From an uncultured Campylobacter sp. (GTDB lineage Bacteria > Campylobacterota > Campylobacteria > Campylobacterales > Campylobacteraceae): DNA of 24,631 nucleotides. How positions within the stretch are numbered: the stretch's first letter is position 1; every line of letters starts with the position of its first letter. The notes under the pieces were generated by a model, which saw nothing but the letters and a program-made list of their open reading frames with translations, did no database searches and was not told the origin of the DNA. Positions 19,184-24,631 of this stretch are shown here, piece by piece. The stretch covers positions 1 to 24,631 of the forward strand of contig UQCL01000033.1 in the NCBI GenBank assembly GCA_900539505.1, given 5' to 3'. A program made the translations under genes and the position numbers.

Positions 19184-19663
19184 TTAAGCGCTAGCTTCTT
19201 TTTTCTGCTTAAGCGCATTTAAGCCGATCGTAAAATTTTGAATCGGCGCATTCCATACTTGAAGCAACATCGCGATAAGCTCGTCTCTCGAAGGCATCTT
19301 CGAAAGCGCTCTAACCTTATCTACACCGGCTACTTCCCCATCGATATGAGCAGTCTTGAGCTTAAAAATTTCATTTTTCTCTTCAAATTTAGCCGCTACT
19401 TTACATACAGAAAGCTGCTCGCCCCATAAGAAGATATTAGTATCTTTAAAGCTAAGTCCGTTTTTTTCGGCATTTTTTAATGCGATATTAGCTAGGGTAT
19501 TTTTGATAACCCGAACCTTTACGCCCGCTTCGCGCGCGCTATTTCTAAGATCTTCAAGCTGCTTAACGCTAAGGCCTTTAAAATCGGAAATTACTATAGC
19601 TTCGCTAGCTTTGAAAGCCTCGCCAAGCTCCACTACTATCTTTGATTTTTCGTCTCTCGTCAT
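19184..19663 (-). CDS. rplJ: 50S ribosomal protein L10
   Basis: L10 (159 aa) anchors L7/L12 dimers to the 23S rRNA stalk base. The N-terminal globular domain begins MTRDEKSKIVVELGEAF and contains the typical FKGLSVKQLEDLR and VIKNTLANIAL segments. The C-terminal helix (about 130-159) is where L7/L12 binds. AAAGGAG lies 6 nt before the ATG. The leader between rplA and rplJ (19664-19776) contains a 24-bp perfect palindrome (19700-19723). In many bacteria L10(L12)4 represses translation by binding this leader. Confidence 0.98.
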   Translation of the reverse strand: MTRDEKSKIVVELGEAFKASEAIVISDFKGLSVKQLEDLRNSAREAGVKVRVIKNTLANIALKNAEKNGLSFKDTNIFLWGEQLSVCKVAAKFEEKNEIFKLKTAHIDGEVAGVDKVRALSKMPSRDELIAMLLQVWNAPIQNFTIGLNALKQKKEASA

Positions 19664-19699
19664 TAGGTCTCCTTTCCGATCGGTGATTTCAAGCCAAGC

Positions 19700-19723
19700 G
19701 ATCGAAATTTTAAAATTTCGATC
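19700..19723. repeat. 24-bp perfect palindrome in the rplJ leader
   Basis: GATCGAAATTTT is followed directly by AAAATTTCGATC, a perfect inverted repeat with no spacer, 37 nt upstream of the rplJ start. As RNA it would form a stem with a small AU loop. It may be part of an L10 autoregulatory leader or a processing site. There is no adjoining U-tract, so it is not an intrinsic terminator. Confidence 0.6.
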
Positions 19724-19776
19724 AATTAAGTTAAAAACCTTGAGCTATCTCCAATCTAAGATAAAAATTTAAAATT

Positions 19777-20478
19777 TTATTTTAAATCGATTATTTCTTG
19801 ATTATCCAGCGTAACCGCAGGACTCATAGTAAGTGAAAGCGATGCATGAGTTACGTATCTACCCTTCGCAGTCGCTGGCTTATGCTTATTTATGGTTTTA
19901 ATAAACGTCGTAAGATTGTCTAAAATCTGCTCTTTGCTAAAGCTAGCCTTGCCAAGGCCTGCGTGGATATTTCCCTGCTTATCGACGCGGAAATTTACCT
20001 GTCCACCCTTAGCATTTTTAACGGCCTGAGCGACATCCATAGTAACGGTACCGGTTTTAGGGTTCGGCATAACGCCTTTTGGACCAAGAATACGACCTAC
20101 CTTACCGACTAGTCCCATTAAATTTGGAGTAGCGATAAGAACGTCGAAATTTATATTTCCTTTTTGAATCTCTTCGATCAGATCATCGGCGCCCACGATA
20201 TCGGCACCCGCTTCGCTAGCCTCGCTAGCTTTTGCGTCTTTTGCAATCACGGCTACTCGAACGCTCTTGCCAGTGCCGGCAGGCAAAACGACTGAGCCGC
20301 GCACCATCTGATCGGCATGTCTTGGATCTACGTTTAGTTTAAGAGCGATCTCCACCGTCTCATCAAATTTAGCAGAAGCTAAAGTTTTTACCGTGCTTAC
20401 CGCTTCGTCTACACTATAAATTTTATTTACGTCAACTTTTTTTAAAAGTTCGTTGAATCTTTTTGAATTTTTTGGCAT
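19777..20478 (-). CDS. rplA: 50S ribosomal protein L1
   Basis: L1 (233 aa) forms the mobile stalk that helps move deacylated tRNA out of the E site and binds 23S rRNA helices 76-78. Conserved blocks seen are VDPRHADQMVRGSVVLPAGTG (about 51-71), the GRILGPKGVMPNPKTGTVT motif (about 131-149) and the C-terminal TMSPAVTLD. GGAGAAATAT precedes the ATG. It is 56 nt downstream of rplK, and that spacer holds a small hairpin. Confidence 0.98.
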   Translation of the reverse strand: MPKNSKRFNELLKKVDVNKIYSVDEAVSTVKTLASAKFDETVEIALKLNVDPRHADQMVRGSVVLPAGTGKSVRVAVIAKDAKASEASEAGADIVGADDLIEEIQKGNINFDVLIATPNLMGLVGKVGRILGPKGVMPNPKTGTVTMDVAQAVKNAKGGQVNFRVDKQGNIHAGLGKASFSKEQILDNLTTFIKTINKHKPATAKGRYVTHASLSLTMSPAVTLDNQEIIDLK

Positions 20479-20502
20479 ATATTTCTCCGCAATTAAAGTG
20501 CT

Positions 20503-20526
20503 ACCGCTTTTTTAAACCTTAGCGGT
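20503..20526 (-). promoter_or_regulatory. Small hairpin in the rplK-rplA spacer
   Basis: On the minus strand ACCGCT (20526-20521) pairs with AGCGGT (20508-20503) around a 12-nt AT-rich loop. It starts 8 nt after the rplK stop and ends 24 nt before the rplA ATG. Function is unknown; it could be an mRNA stability or L1-recognition element. The stem is short, so it may also be chance. Confidence 0.3.
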
Positions 20527-20534
20527 CAAAAGGT

Positions 20535-20960
20535 CTAGTCAGTAACCGTAATACCCATAGAACGAGCCGAACCCGCTATAATCCTAGCCGCCTGCTCTCT
20601 ATCTTTGGTATTCAGATCGGCGATCTTTTTCTCGACGATCTCTAAAACCTGAGCCTTGGTTAGGGATGCTACCTTCTTTTTAAGAGGGTTGTCCGAACCT
20701 TTATCTATCTTCGCCGCTTTTTTGATCAAATCCGTCGCAGGCGGTTGCTTAGTGATGAAAGTAAAGCTTTTATCGGCGTAAACCGTGATGATAACAGGAA
20801 TGTTAAAGCCCGCCATATCTTTGGTTCGCTCGTTAAACGCTTTGCAAAATTCCATAATATTAACACCCTTTTGTCCTAATGCAGGACCTACTGGCGGGCT
20901 TGGATTTGCTTTTGCGGCCGCTATTTGCAGCTTGATTTCGCCAACAACTTTCTTAGCCAT
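20535..20960 (-). CDS. rplK: 50S ribosomal protein L11
   Basis: L11 (141 aa) binds the GTPase-associated centre of 23S rRNA and is needed for RelA activation; it is also the thiostrepton-site protein. The sequence shows the PSPPVGPALGQKGVNIMEFCK block, TVYADKSFTFI and the C-terminal RNA-binding RIIAGSARSMGI. AAGGAGT precedes the start. Only 20 nt separate it from nusG, so any L1 autoregulatory site upstream of rplK would have to lie inside the nusG 3' end. Confidence 0.98.
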   Translation of the reverse strand: MAKKVVGEIKLQIAAAKANPSPPVGPALGQKGVNIMEFCKAFNERTKDMAGFNIPVIITVYADKSFTFITKQPPATDLIKKAAKIDKGSDNPLKKKVASLTKAQVLEIVEKKIADLNTKDREQAARIIAGSARSMGITVTD

Positions 20961-20980
20961 AAATTTACTCCTTATAAAAT

Positions 20981-21511
20981 TTAAATAATCTTTTCAACTT
21001 GCGAGTATGAAATTTCAATCGGCGTGCTTCGTCCGAAGATCGAAACATTGAGGCGAAGCTTGCCATGTATCATATCATACTCTTCTACGATGCCGTTGAA
21101 ATTAGCAAAAGGTCCATCGACGATCCTAACCGTCTCGCCCTCATCGAAATTAATCTTGGGCTTAGGAGCCTCGCGATTATTAATCTTTTCTAGAATTATC
21201 TCGATATCTTTTTCCGGTAGCGGAGAGGGTTTTTTCGCCTCGCCGATAAAGCGACTTACCTTAGGCAGCATCTGAATTCTATGCCATAAAGTGGTATCCA
21301 AATCTAAATTTGCAAAGCAATATCCTGGATATAAGCTACGCTCTTTGATGGTTTGCTTTGTATTTTTGACCTCTATAACATCTTCGGTAGGCACTAGCAC
21401 TTCGCCGATCTTAGCCTCAAGTGCTTCGTCTTGTTTTAGCGCTTCTATTGCGCGCTTTACCGCTATCTCGCTGCCGGCGTAAGTTTGTATCGCATACCAT
21501 TTATTTGCCAT
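20981..21511 (-). CDS. nusG: Transcription termination/antitermination factor NusG
   Basis: NusG (176 aa) binds the RNA polymerase clamp through its N-terminal NGN domain (MANKWYAIQTYAGSE..., about 1-110) and contacts Rho or ribosomal S10 through the C-terminal KOW domain (about 122-176; VRIVDGPFANFNGIVEEYD). PGYCFANLDLD is the typical NGN centre. AAGGATACAAT precedes the ATG. It lies 13 nt after secE, in the usual secE-nusG-rplK order. Confidence 0.98.
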   Translation of the reverse strand: MANKWYAIQTYAGSEIAVKRAIEALKQDEALEAKIGEVLVPTEDVIEVKNTKQTIKERSLYPGYCFANLDLDTTLWHRIQMLPKVSRFIGEAKKPSPLPEKDIEIILEKINNREAPKPKINFDEGETVRIVDGPFANFNGIVEEYDMIHGKLRLNVSIFGRSTPIEISYSQVEKII

Positions 21512-21524
21512 ATTGTATCCTTGC

Positions 21525-21698
21525 TTAAGCCGTTATTAAAGCGGACATAATTAGATCCACTAGCGCTAAAAACAGTGCGATAACTACGACTACGACGACC
21601 ACAGAGATATATGCTGTTTTAGTCTGATCTTTAGTCGGGAAAATTACCTTATCTAACTCTACTTTTGCTTGTTTATAATACTCTTTTACTTTTTCCAT
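21525..21698 (-). CDS. secE: Protein translocase subunit SecE
   Basis: SecE in its short form (57 aa) has one amphipathic N-terminal helix (MEKVKEYYKQAKVELDKV) and the conserved FPTKDQT before a single membrane span at about 29-53, which contains seven consecutive valines (33-39). It clamps SecY in the SecYEG translocon. The open frame extends 14 codons upstream, but those codons are the 3' half of tRNA-Trp, so the start is ATG 21698, preceded by GAGGA. Only 12 nt separate the tRNA CCA end from the ATG, so the ribosome-binding site directly abuts the mature tRNA end. Confidence 0.95.
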   Translation of the reverse strand: MEKVKEYYKQAKVELDKVIFPTKDQTKTAYISVVVVVVVIALFLALVDLIMSALITA

Positions 21699-21710
21699 AC
21701 CCAATCCTCG

Positions 21711-21786
21711 TGGCAGGGCAAGAGGGATTCGAACCCCCAACCATCGGATTTGGAATCCGGCGCTCTACCGTTGGAGCTATTGCCCT
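21711..21786 (-). tRNA. trnW: tRNA-Trp (CCA anticodon)
   Basis: A 76-nt cloverleaf: acceptor AGGGCAA/TTGCCCT, D-arm GCTC/GAGC, anticodon loop TTCCAAA with anticodon CCA, T-arm with GGTTCGAATCC, discriminator G, and encoded CCA at 21713-21711. It lies between rpmG (8 nt after the rpmG stop) and secE (12 nt before its ATG), so it must be cut out of a polycistronic transcript. Confidence 0.97.
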
Positions 21787-21794
21787 ATAAACAA

Positions 21795-21968
21795 TTAGCC
21801 TTTTAACTTTACTTCTTTATGAAGCGTGTGCTTTTTTAATCTAGGGCAATATTTTTTAAGTTCTAGTTTTTCGGTCGTAGTTTTGCTATTTTTATAAGTA
21901 GTATAGTTGATATCGCCACTTTCGGAGCATTTTAATCCGACCTTTACTCTACTTGAATTCTTTGCCAT
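21795..21968 (-). CDS. rpmG: 50S ribosomal protein L33
   Basis: A 57-aa ribosomal protein L33. Reading 21968 to 21795 gives MAKNSSRVKVGLKCSESGD, then INYTTYKNS and LELKKYCPRLKKHTLHKEVK, the diagnostic L33 C-terminus. AAGGAAACTAA precedes the ATG. Zinc-binding L33 forms have two CxxC pairs; here only Cys14 and Cys41 remain (Ser17 and Leu44 at the partner positions), so this is probably a zinc-independent form. It begins a run rpmG-tRNA(Trp)-secE-nusG, 21 nt after a strong terminator. Confidence 0.95.
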   Translation of the reverse strand: MAKNSSRVKVGLKCSESGDINYTTYKNSKTTTEKLELKKYCPRLKKHTLHKEVKLKG

Positions 21969-21983
21969 TTAGTTTCCTTGAAT

Positions 21984-22017
21984 AAAAAAGCAAGCGGAAT
22001 TTTAAAATTCCGCTTGC
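21984..22017 (-). terminator. Strong intrinsic terminator of tuf
   Basis: A 28-nt perfect palindrome at 21990-22017 (14 + 14 bases, outer GCAAGCGG/CCGCTTGC, AT-rich centre AATTTTAAAATT) is followed on the minus strand by TTTTTT (21989-21984). It begins 6 nt after the tuf stop. It should stop most transcripts of the tRNA-tuf operon. Confidence 0.9.
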
Positions 22018-22023
22018 AAAAAA

Positions 22024-23223
22024 TTAAGCGATGATTTTCGAAACGACGCCTGAGCCTACAGTATGACCGCCTTCGCGAATCGCGAAGCGCGTACCTTGCT
22101 CAAGAGCGATCGGAGCGATTAGCTCAACGGTGATTTTAACGTTATCGCCAGGCATTACCATCTCGGTCCCCTCAGGAAGAGTAATCGAACCGGTAACATC
22201 TGTCGTACGAACGTAAAACTGCGGTCTATAATTATTAAAGAATGGAGTATGGCGTCCGCCCTCTTCTTTAGTTAGGATATAAACCTCGCCCTCAAATTTA
22301 GTATGAGGAGTGATCGATTTTGGTTTGCATAAAACCATACCGCGCTCTACTTCTTCTTTCTTGGTACCGCGCAATAAAACACCTACGTTATCGCCGGCTT
22401 CACCTTGATCCATCTCTTTTCTAAACATCTCAACGCCGGTAACGGTAGTAGTTTGAGTAGGTTTAATACCTACGATCTCGATAGTATCGCCAACTTTAAC
22501 GATACCTTTTTCGATTCTACCGGTTACAACGGTACCGCGACCGGAAATCGAGAAAATATCTTCGATCGGAAGAAGGAAATCTTTATCAGTATCGCGAACA
22601 GGGGTTGGAATATAGCTATCAACCGCATCCATAAGCTCCATAATCTTTGCAGACCATTCGCCGTCTTGTCCGGCCTTAGCTTCCTCAAGAGCCTTAAGGG
22701 CAGAGCCTTTAATGATTGGGGTTTCGTCGCCAGGGAATTTATACTCTTTTAAAAGATCTCTAACTTCCTCTTCGACTAGCTCTAAAAGATCCGGATCATC
22801 GACCATATCGGTTTTGTTTAGGAAAACTACGATGTATGGAACGCCTACTTGGCGAGAAAGCAAGATGTGCTCGCGAGTTTGAGGCATAGGACCGTCCGCA
22901 GCAGAAACAACTAAAATAGCGCCGTCCATCTGAGCCGCACCGGTAATCATATTTTTTACGTAGTCGGCGTGACCTGGGCAGTCAACGTGAGCATAGTGAC
23001 GTTTCTCGGTCTCATATTCGATGTGAGACGTAGCGATAGTAATACCGCGCTCTTTTTCCTCTGGAGCGTTATCGATATTGTCGTAGTCCTTTAGCTCAGC
23101 TAGACCTTTCCTGGAAAGAACAGCAGAAATAGCAGCTGTCAAAGTAGTCTTACCATGGTCAACGTGACCGATGGTACCAATGTTTACGTGTGGCTTGTTA
23201 CGATTAAATTTTTCTTTAGCCAT
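22024..23223 (-). CDS. tuf: Translation elongation factor Tu
   Basis: EF-Tu (399 aa) delivers aminoacyl-tRNA to the ribosomal A site. It shows the P-loop GHVDHGKT (19-26), RGITIATSH, DCPGHADY and NKTDMVD GTP-binding motifs and the C-terminal barrels ending GVVSKIIA. Two ATGs are adjacent (23226 and 23223); I choose the second (MAKEKFNRNKPHVN) because GGAGG is then 5 nt away instead of 2. It is cotranscribed with the four tRNA genes upstream (56 nt after tRNA-Thr), an arrangement like E. coli thrU-tyrU-glyT-thrT-tufB. No second tuf follows fusA in this window. Confidence 0.99.
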   Translation of the reverse strand: MAKEKFNRNKPHVNIGTIGHVDHGKTTLTAAISAVLSRKGLAELKDYDNIDNAPEEKERGITIATSHIEYETEKRHYAHVDCPGHADYVKNMITGAAQMDGAILVVSAADGPMPQTREHILLSRQVGVPYIVVFLNKTDMVDDPDLLELVEEEVRDLLKEYKFPGDETPIIKGSALKALEEAKAGQDGEWSAKIMELMDAVDSYIPTPVRDTDKDFLLPIEDIFSISGRGTVVTGRIEKGIVKVGDTIEIVGIKPTQTTTVTGVEMFRKEMDQGEAGDNVGVLLRGTKKEEVERGMVLCKPKSITPHTKFEGEVYILTKEEGGRHTPFFNNYRPQFYVRTTDVTGSITLPEGTEMVMPGDNVKITVELIAPIALEQGTRFAIREGGHTVGSGVVSKIIA

Positions 23224-23279
23224 CATATCCTCCGTTATTGATTTGTGGATTACACAACAAACTAAGCGACTCTATTTTA

Positions 23280-23354
<75 letters not shown>

Positions 23355-23467
23355 CTAAACTCAGGCAAAGAGAAATCGCTACCAATACCCAACAATGCGA
23401 CCAAAATTTAGATTATGTAAGCATATAAAAGCAGTTAAGTTTTACAGCTCCCAGTAAACCTAAATGG

Positions 23468-23544
23468 TGGAGCGGGAAACGGGGCTCGAACCCGCGACCC
23501 TCAGCTTGGAAGGCTGATGCTCTAGCCAACTGAGCTAATCCCGC
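23468..23544 (-). tRNA. trnG: tRNA-Gly (TCC anticodon)
   Basis: 77 nt: acceptor GCGGGAT/TTCCCGC, in which the seventh pair is T-T, D-arm GCTC/GAGC, anticodon stem TCAGC/GCTGA with loop CTTCCAA (anticodon TCC), T-loop GGTTCGAGCC, and encoded CCA. The 113-nt gap to the following tRNA-Thr contains nothing I recognise. Confidence 0.96.
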
Positions 23545-23556
23545 ATCAAAAATTCA

Positions 23557-23641
<85 letters not shown>

Positions 23642-23677
23642 CTTTGATGAAATCTGGTCAAACACTGTTACAAAAAA

Positions 23678-23753
23678 TGGAGCTGGTGGACGGGATCGAA
23701 CCGCCGACCCACTGCTTACAAGGCAGTAGCTCTACCAGCTGAGCTACACCAGC
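23678..23753 (-). tRNA. trnT: tRNA-Thr (TGT anticodon)
   Basis: 76 nt: acceptor GCTGGTG/CACCAGC, D-arm GCTC/GAGC, anticodon stem ACTGC/GCAGT with loop CTTGTAA (anticodon TGT), T-loop GGTTCGATCC, and encoded CCA. First gene of the tRNA-tuf operon, about 14 nt after the predicted start of transcription. Confidence 0.97.
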
Positions 23754-23773
23754 ATTTTGAAATTGAAGTGGCA

Positions 23774-23802
23774 ATTATAACCGAAAAATCCCTAATTGTC
23801 AA
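23774..23802 (-). promoter_or_regulatory. Full-consensus sigma70 promoter of the tRNA-tuf operon
   Basis: On the minus strand TTGACA (23802-23797) and TATAAT (23779-23774) are separated by exactly 17 bp, with transcription expected near 23767. Both hexamers are perfect, which is striking because the other promoters in this window have only a -10 box. The sequence between TATAAT and the first tRNA (TGCCACTTC) is not an obvious GC-rich stringent discriminator. Confidence 0.9.
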
Positions 23803-23842
23803 GGCTAAAACAGCCTATTTTAAAATTTCATAAAATTTCTGC

Positions 23843-23848
23843 TATAAT
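23843..23848 (+). promoter_or_regulatory. -10 box for the small membrane protein gene
   Basis: GCTATAATGCGC on the plus strand holds a perfect TATAAT 31 nt before the ATG at 23880, preceded by T-rich DNA. It is back-to-back with the tRNA-tuf promoter (about 40 bp between the two -35/-10 edges), so the two may influence each other. Confidence 0.6.
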
Positions 23849-23879
23849 GCGCGCAATTTTAAATTTTAAGGAATTTTAT

Positions 23880-24092
23880 ATGAAAATCGTACCTTGGATC
23901 ATAATAGTTTTTATGATTTATTTGATTTATTATTTTATCTCCCGCTCTGAAAAGCGTCTAAATACCCTTGAAAAGCGCCTAAATAAGATAGAAGAAAACT
24001 TAAGCGAGATAAAAAAGGCTACCGAAGCCAACAGGCTCTTGATCGAAGAAGCAAAGCTGGACTCTGAAGATGACACAAAAGAGCAAGAATAA
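23880..24092 (+). CDS. Small membrane-anchored coiled-coil protein, unknown function
   Basis: A 70-aa protein with one N-terminal membrane span (residues about 3-21, WIIIVFMIYLIYYFI), followed by a charged heptad-type helix (about 23-60) with the repeat EKRLNTLEKRLNKIEENLSEI. It ends in an acidic tail (DSEDDTKEQE). I do not recognise a family; membrane tether plus coiled coil suggests self-association or scaffolding at the inner membrane. I start at ATG 23880 because AAGGA lies 7-8 nt upstream; the longer frame starting at 23796 crosses the promoter. A second reading frame opens inside its end at 24070 (MTQKSKNKIKFKSMILLA, stop at 24124). Confidence 0.7.
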   Translation: MKIVPWIIIVFMIYLIYYFISRSEKRLNTLEKRLNKIEENLSEIKKATEANRLLIEEAKLDSEDDTKEQE

Positions 24093-24585
24093 AATTAAAT
24101 TTAAATCCATGATCTTGCTAGCTTAGCCTTTTTTGCTAAATATCTCGTGCTAAAAATTGTGAGTATATTTTATGCATACTTTGGCATTTTTGAAAGAAAT
24201 TTTGCCCCAACGCCAAAACCGCGAAGTGCAAGAAGCTCATACGTAACTAATTCTTAAATTTTACGAAATTTAAAATTCGCGCTTTAAGCCTGCTCCGCCA
24301 CGCAAATCAATAAATCAAAATTTTAGCTATTTGCTCACAGCACAAATTCCATAGAATTTCAAATAATGCCACATAAAATTAAAATTTTGCCAAAATCCAT
24401 CTTACAATTCAACTTCTTAAAATTTTGCGCAAATCCCTCAGCTAAAATTCTAAACTACAAAATTTTAGTATTTAAAATCATATTAATCAACCCCGCCGCA
24501 GAGCAAAGCCTATGGGTTCCACCGCACGCCACTTCAGGCTGATATATCAGAAAGCTCAAAAGCGCAGACCGCAACCTCTATAAGC
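24093..24585. other. Gene-poor right flank
   Basis: About 490 bp, AT-rich. The frame opening at 24070, overlapping the upstream gene, looks like the start of a cotranscribed protein (18 codons, basic then hydrophobic) but stops at TAG 24124, so it is either a decayed gene or chance. A 25-codon frame at 24172 (MHTLAFLKEIL) has no ribosome-binding site. I see no RNA gene or terminator in the remainder. Confidence 0.4.
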
Positions 24586-24631
24586 CTGTCTCTTATACAC
24601 ATCTCCGAGCCCACGAGACTACGCTGCATCT
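24586..24631. other. Untrimmed Nextera adapter plus i7 index (technical sequence)
   Basis: 24586-24619 is the reverse complement of the adapter at 3-36, starting with the Tn5 mosaic end at 24586-24604. It is followed by an 8-base index TACGCTGC (24620-24627) and ATCT, the first bases of the Illumina P7 tail. This is library DNA, so genome sequence ends at 24585. Confidence 0.98.

Noticed and set aside
21699..21740. 14-codon N-terminal extension of SecE
   Set aside because: Those codons are the 3' part of tRNA-Trp.
23796..23879. 28-codon extension of the small membrane protein
   Set aside because: It overlaps the tRNA-tuf -35 box and the gene's own -10 box; ATG 23880 has the ribosome-binding site.

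Overview
The window reads as one contig from an epsilonproteobacterium, almost certainly a Campylobacter. Evidence: the gene order tRNA(Thr-Tyr-Gly-Thr)-tuf-rpmG-tRNA(Trp)-secE-nusG-rplKAJL-rpoB-rpoC; rpoB and rpoC are separate but overlapping genes (fused in Helicobacter); RpoB has the Campylobacter-like length of 1378 aa; the DNA is rich in AAATTT words, and extended TATAAT -10 boxes mostly lack -35 boxes. The moderate GC content suggests an oral/animal species of the C. gracilis/showae/concisus type rather than C. jejuni; that is inference. Both ends (1-36 and 24586-24631) are untrimmed Illumina Nextera adapter, so the true genomic insert is 37-24585.

Layout. 37-6525 is a loosely packed accessory-type region: a minus-strand Ada/Ogt-type DNA-repair domain gene that appears frameshifted; a Tat-signal-bearing PepE-type serine peptidase; a decayed unrecognised gene; a divergent pair made of an unrecognised 177-aa protein and a DUF4272 protein; and thiol peroxidase tpx. 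Long gene-poor stretches with broken coding-like fragments separate these genes. 6526-23753 is the informational core, all on the minus strand: four tRNAs and tuf from a consensus sigma70 promoter, a strong hairpin terminator, rpmG-tRNA(Trp)-secE-nusG-rplK-rplA-rplJ-rplL, a hairpin/U-rich attenuator, rpoB-rpoC, then doxX and the str operon (rpsL-rpsG-fusA). Divergently at 23880 lies a small membrane-anchored coiled-coil protein, followed by about 490 bp without a clear gene up to the adapter.

The core genes make elongation factors, ribosomal proteins, RNA polymerase and the translocon subunit SecE, so they are co-regulated with growth. I found no CRISPR array, transposase, integrase, phage or defence cassette and no convincing new multi-gene system. 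The points most worth a second look are the Tat-targeted PepE, the apparent single-base frameshift in the alkyltransferase-like gene, the terminator-without-promoter arrangement between tuf and rpmG, the recurrent intergenic 12-bp palindrome AATTTTAAAATT, and the divergent unknown/DUF4272 pair.
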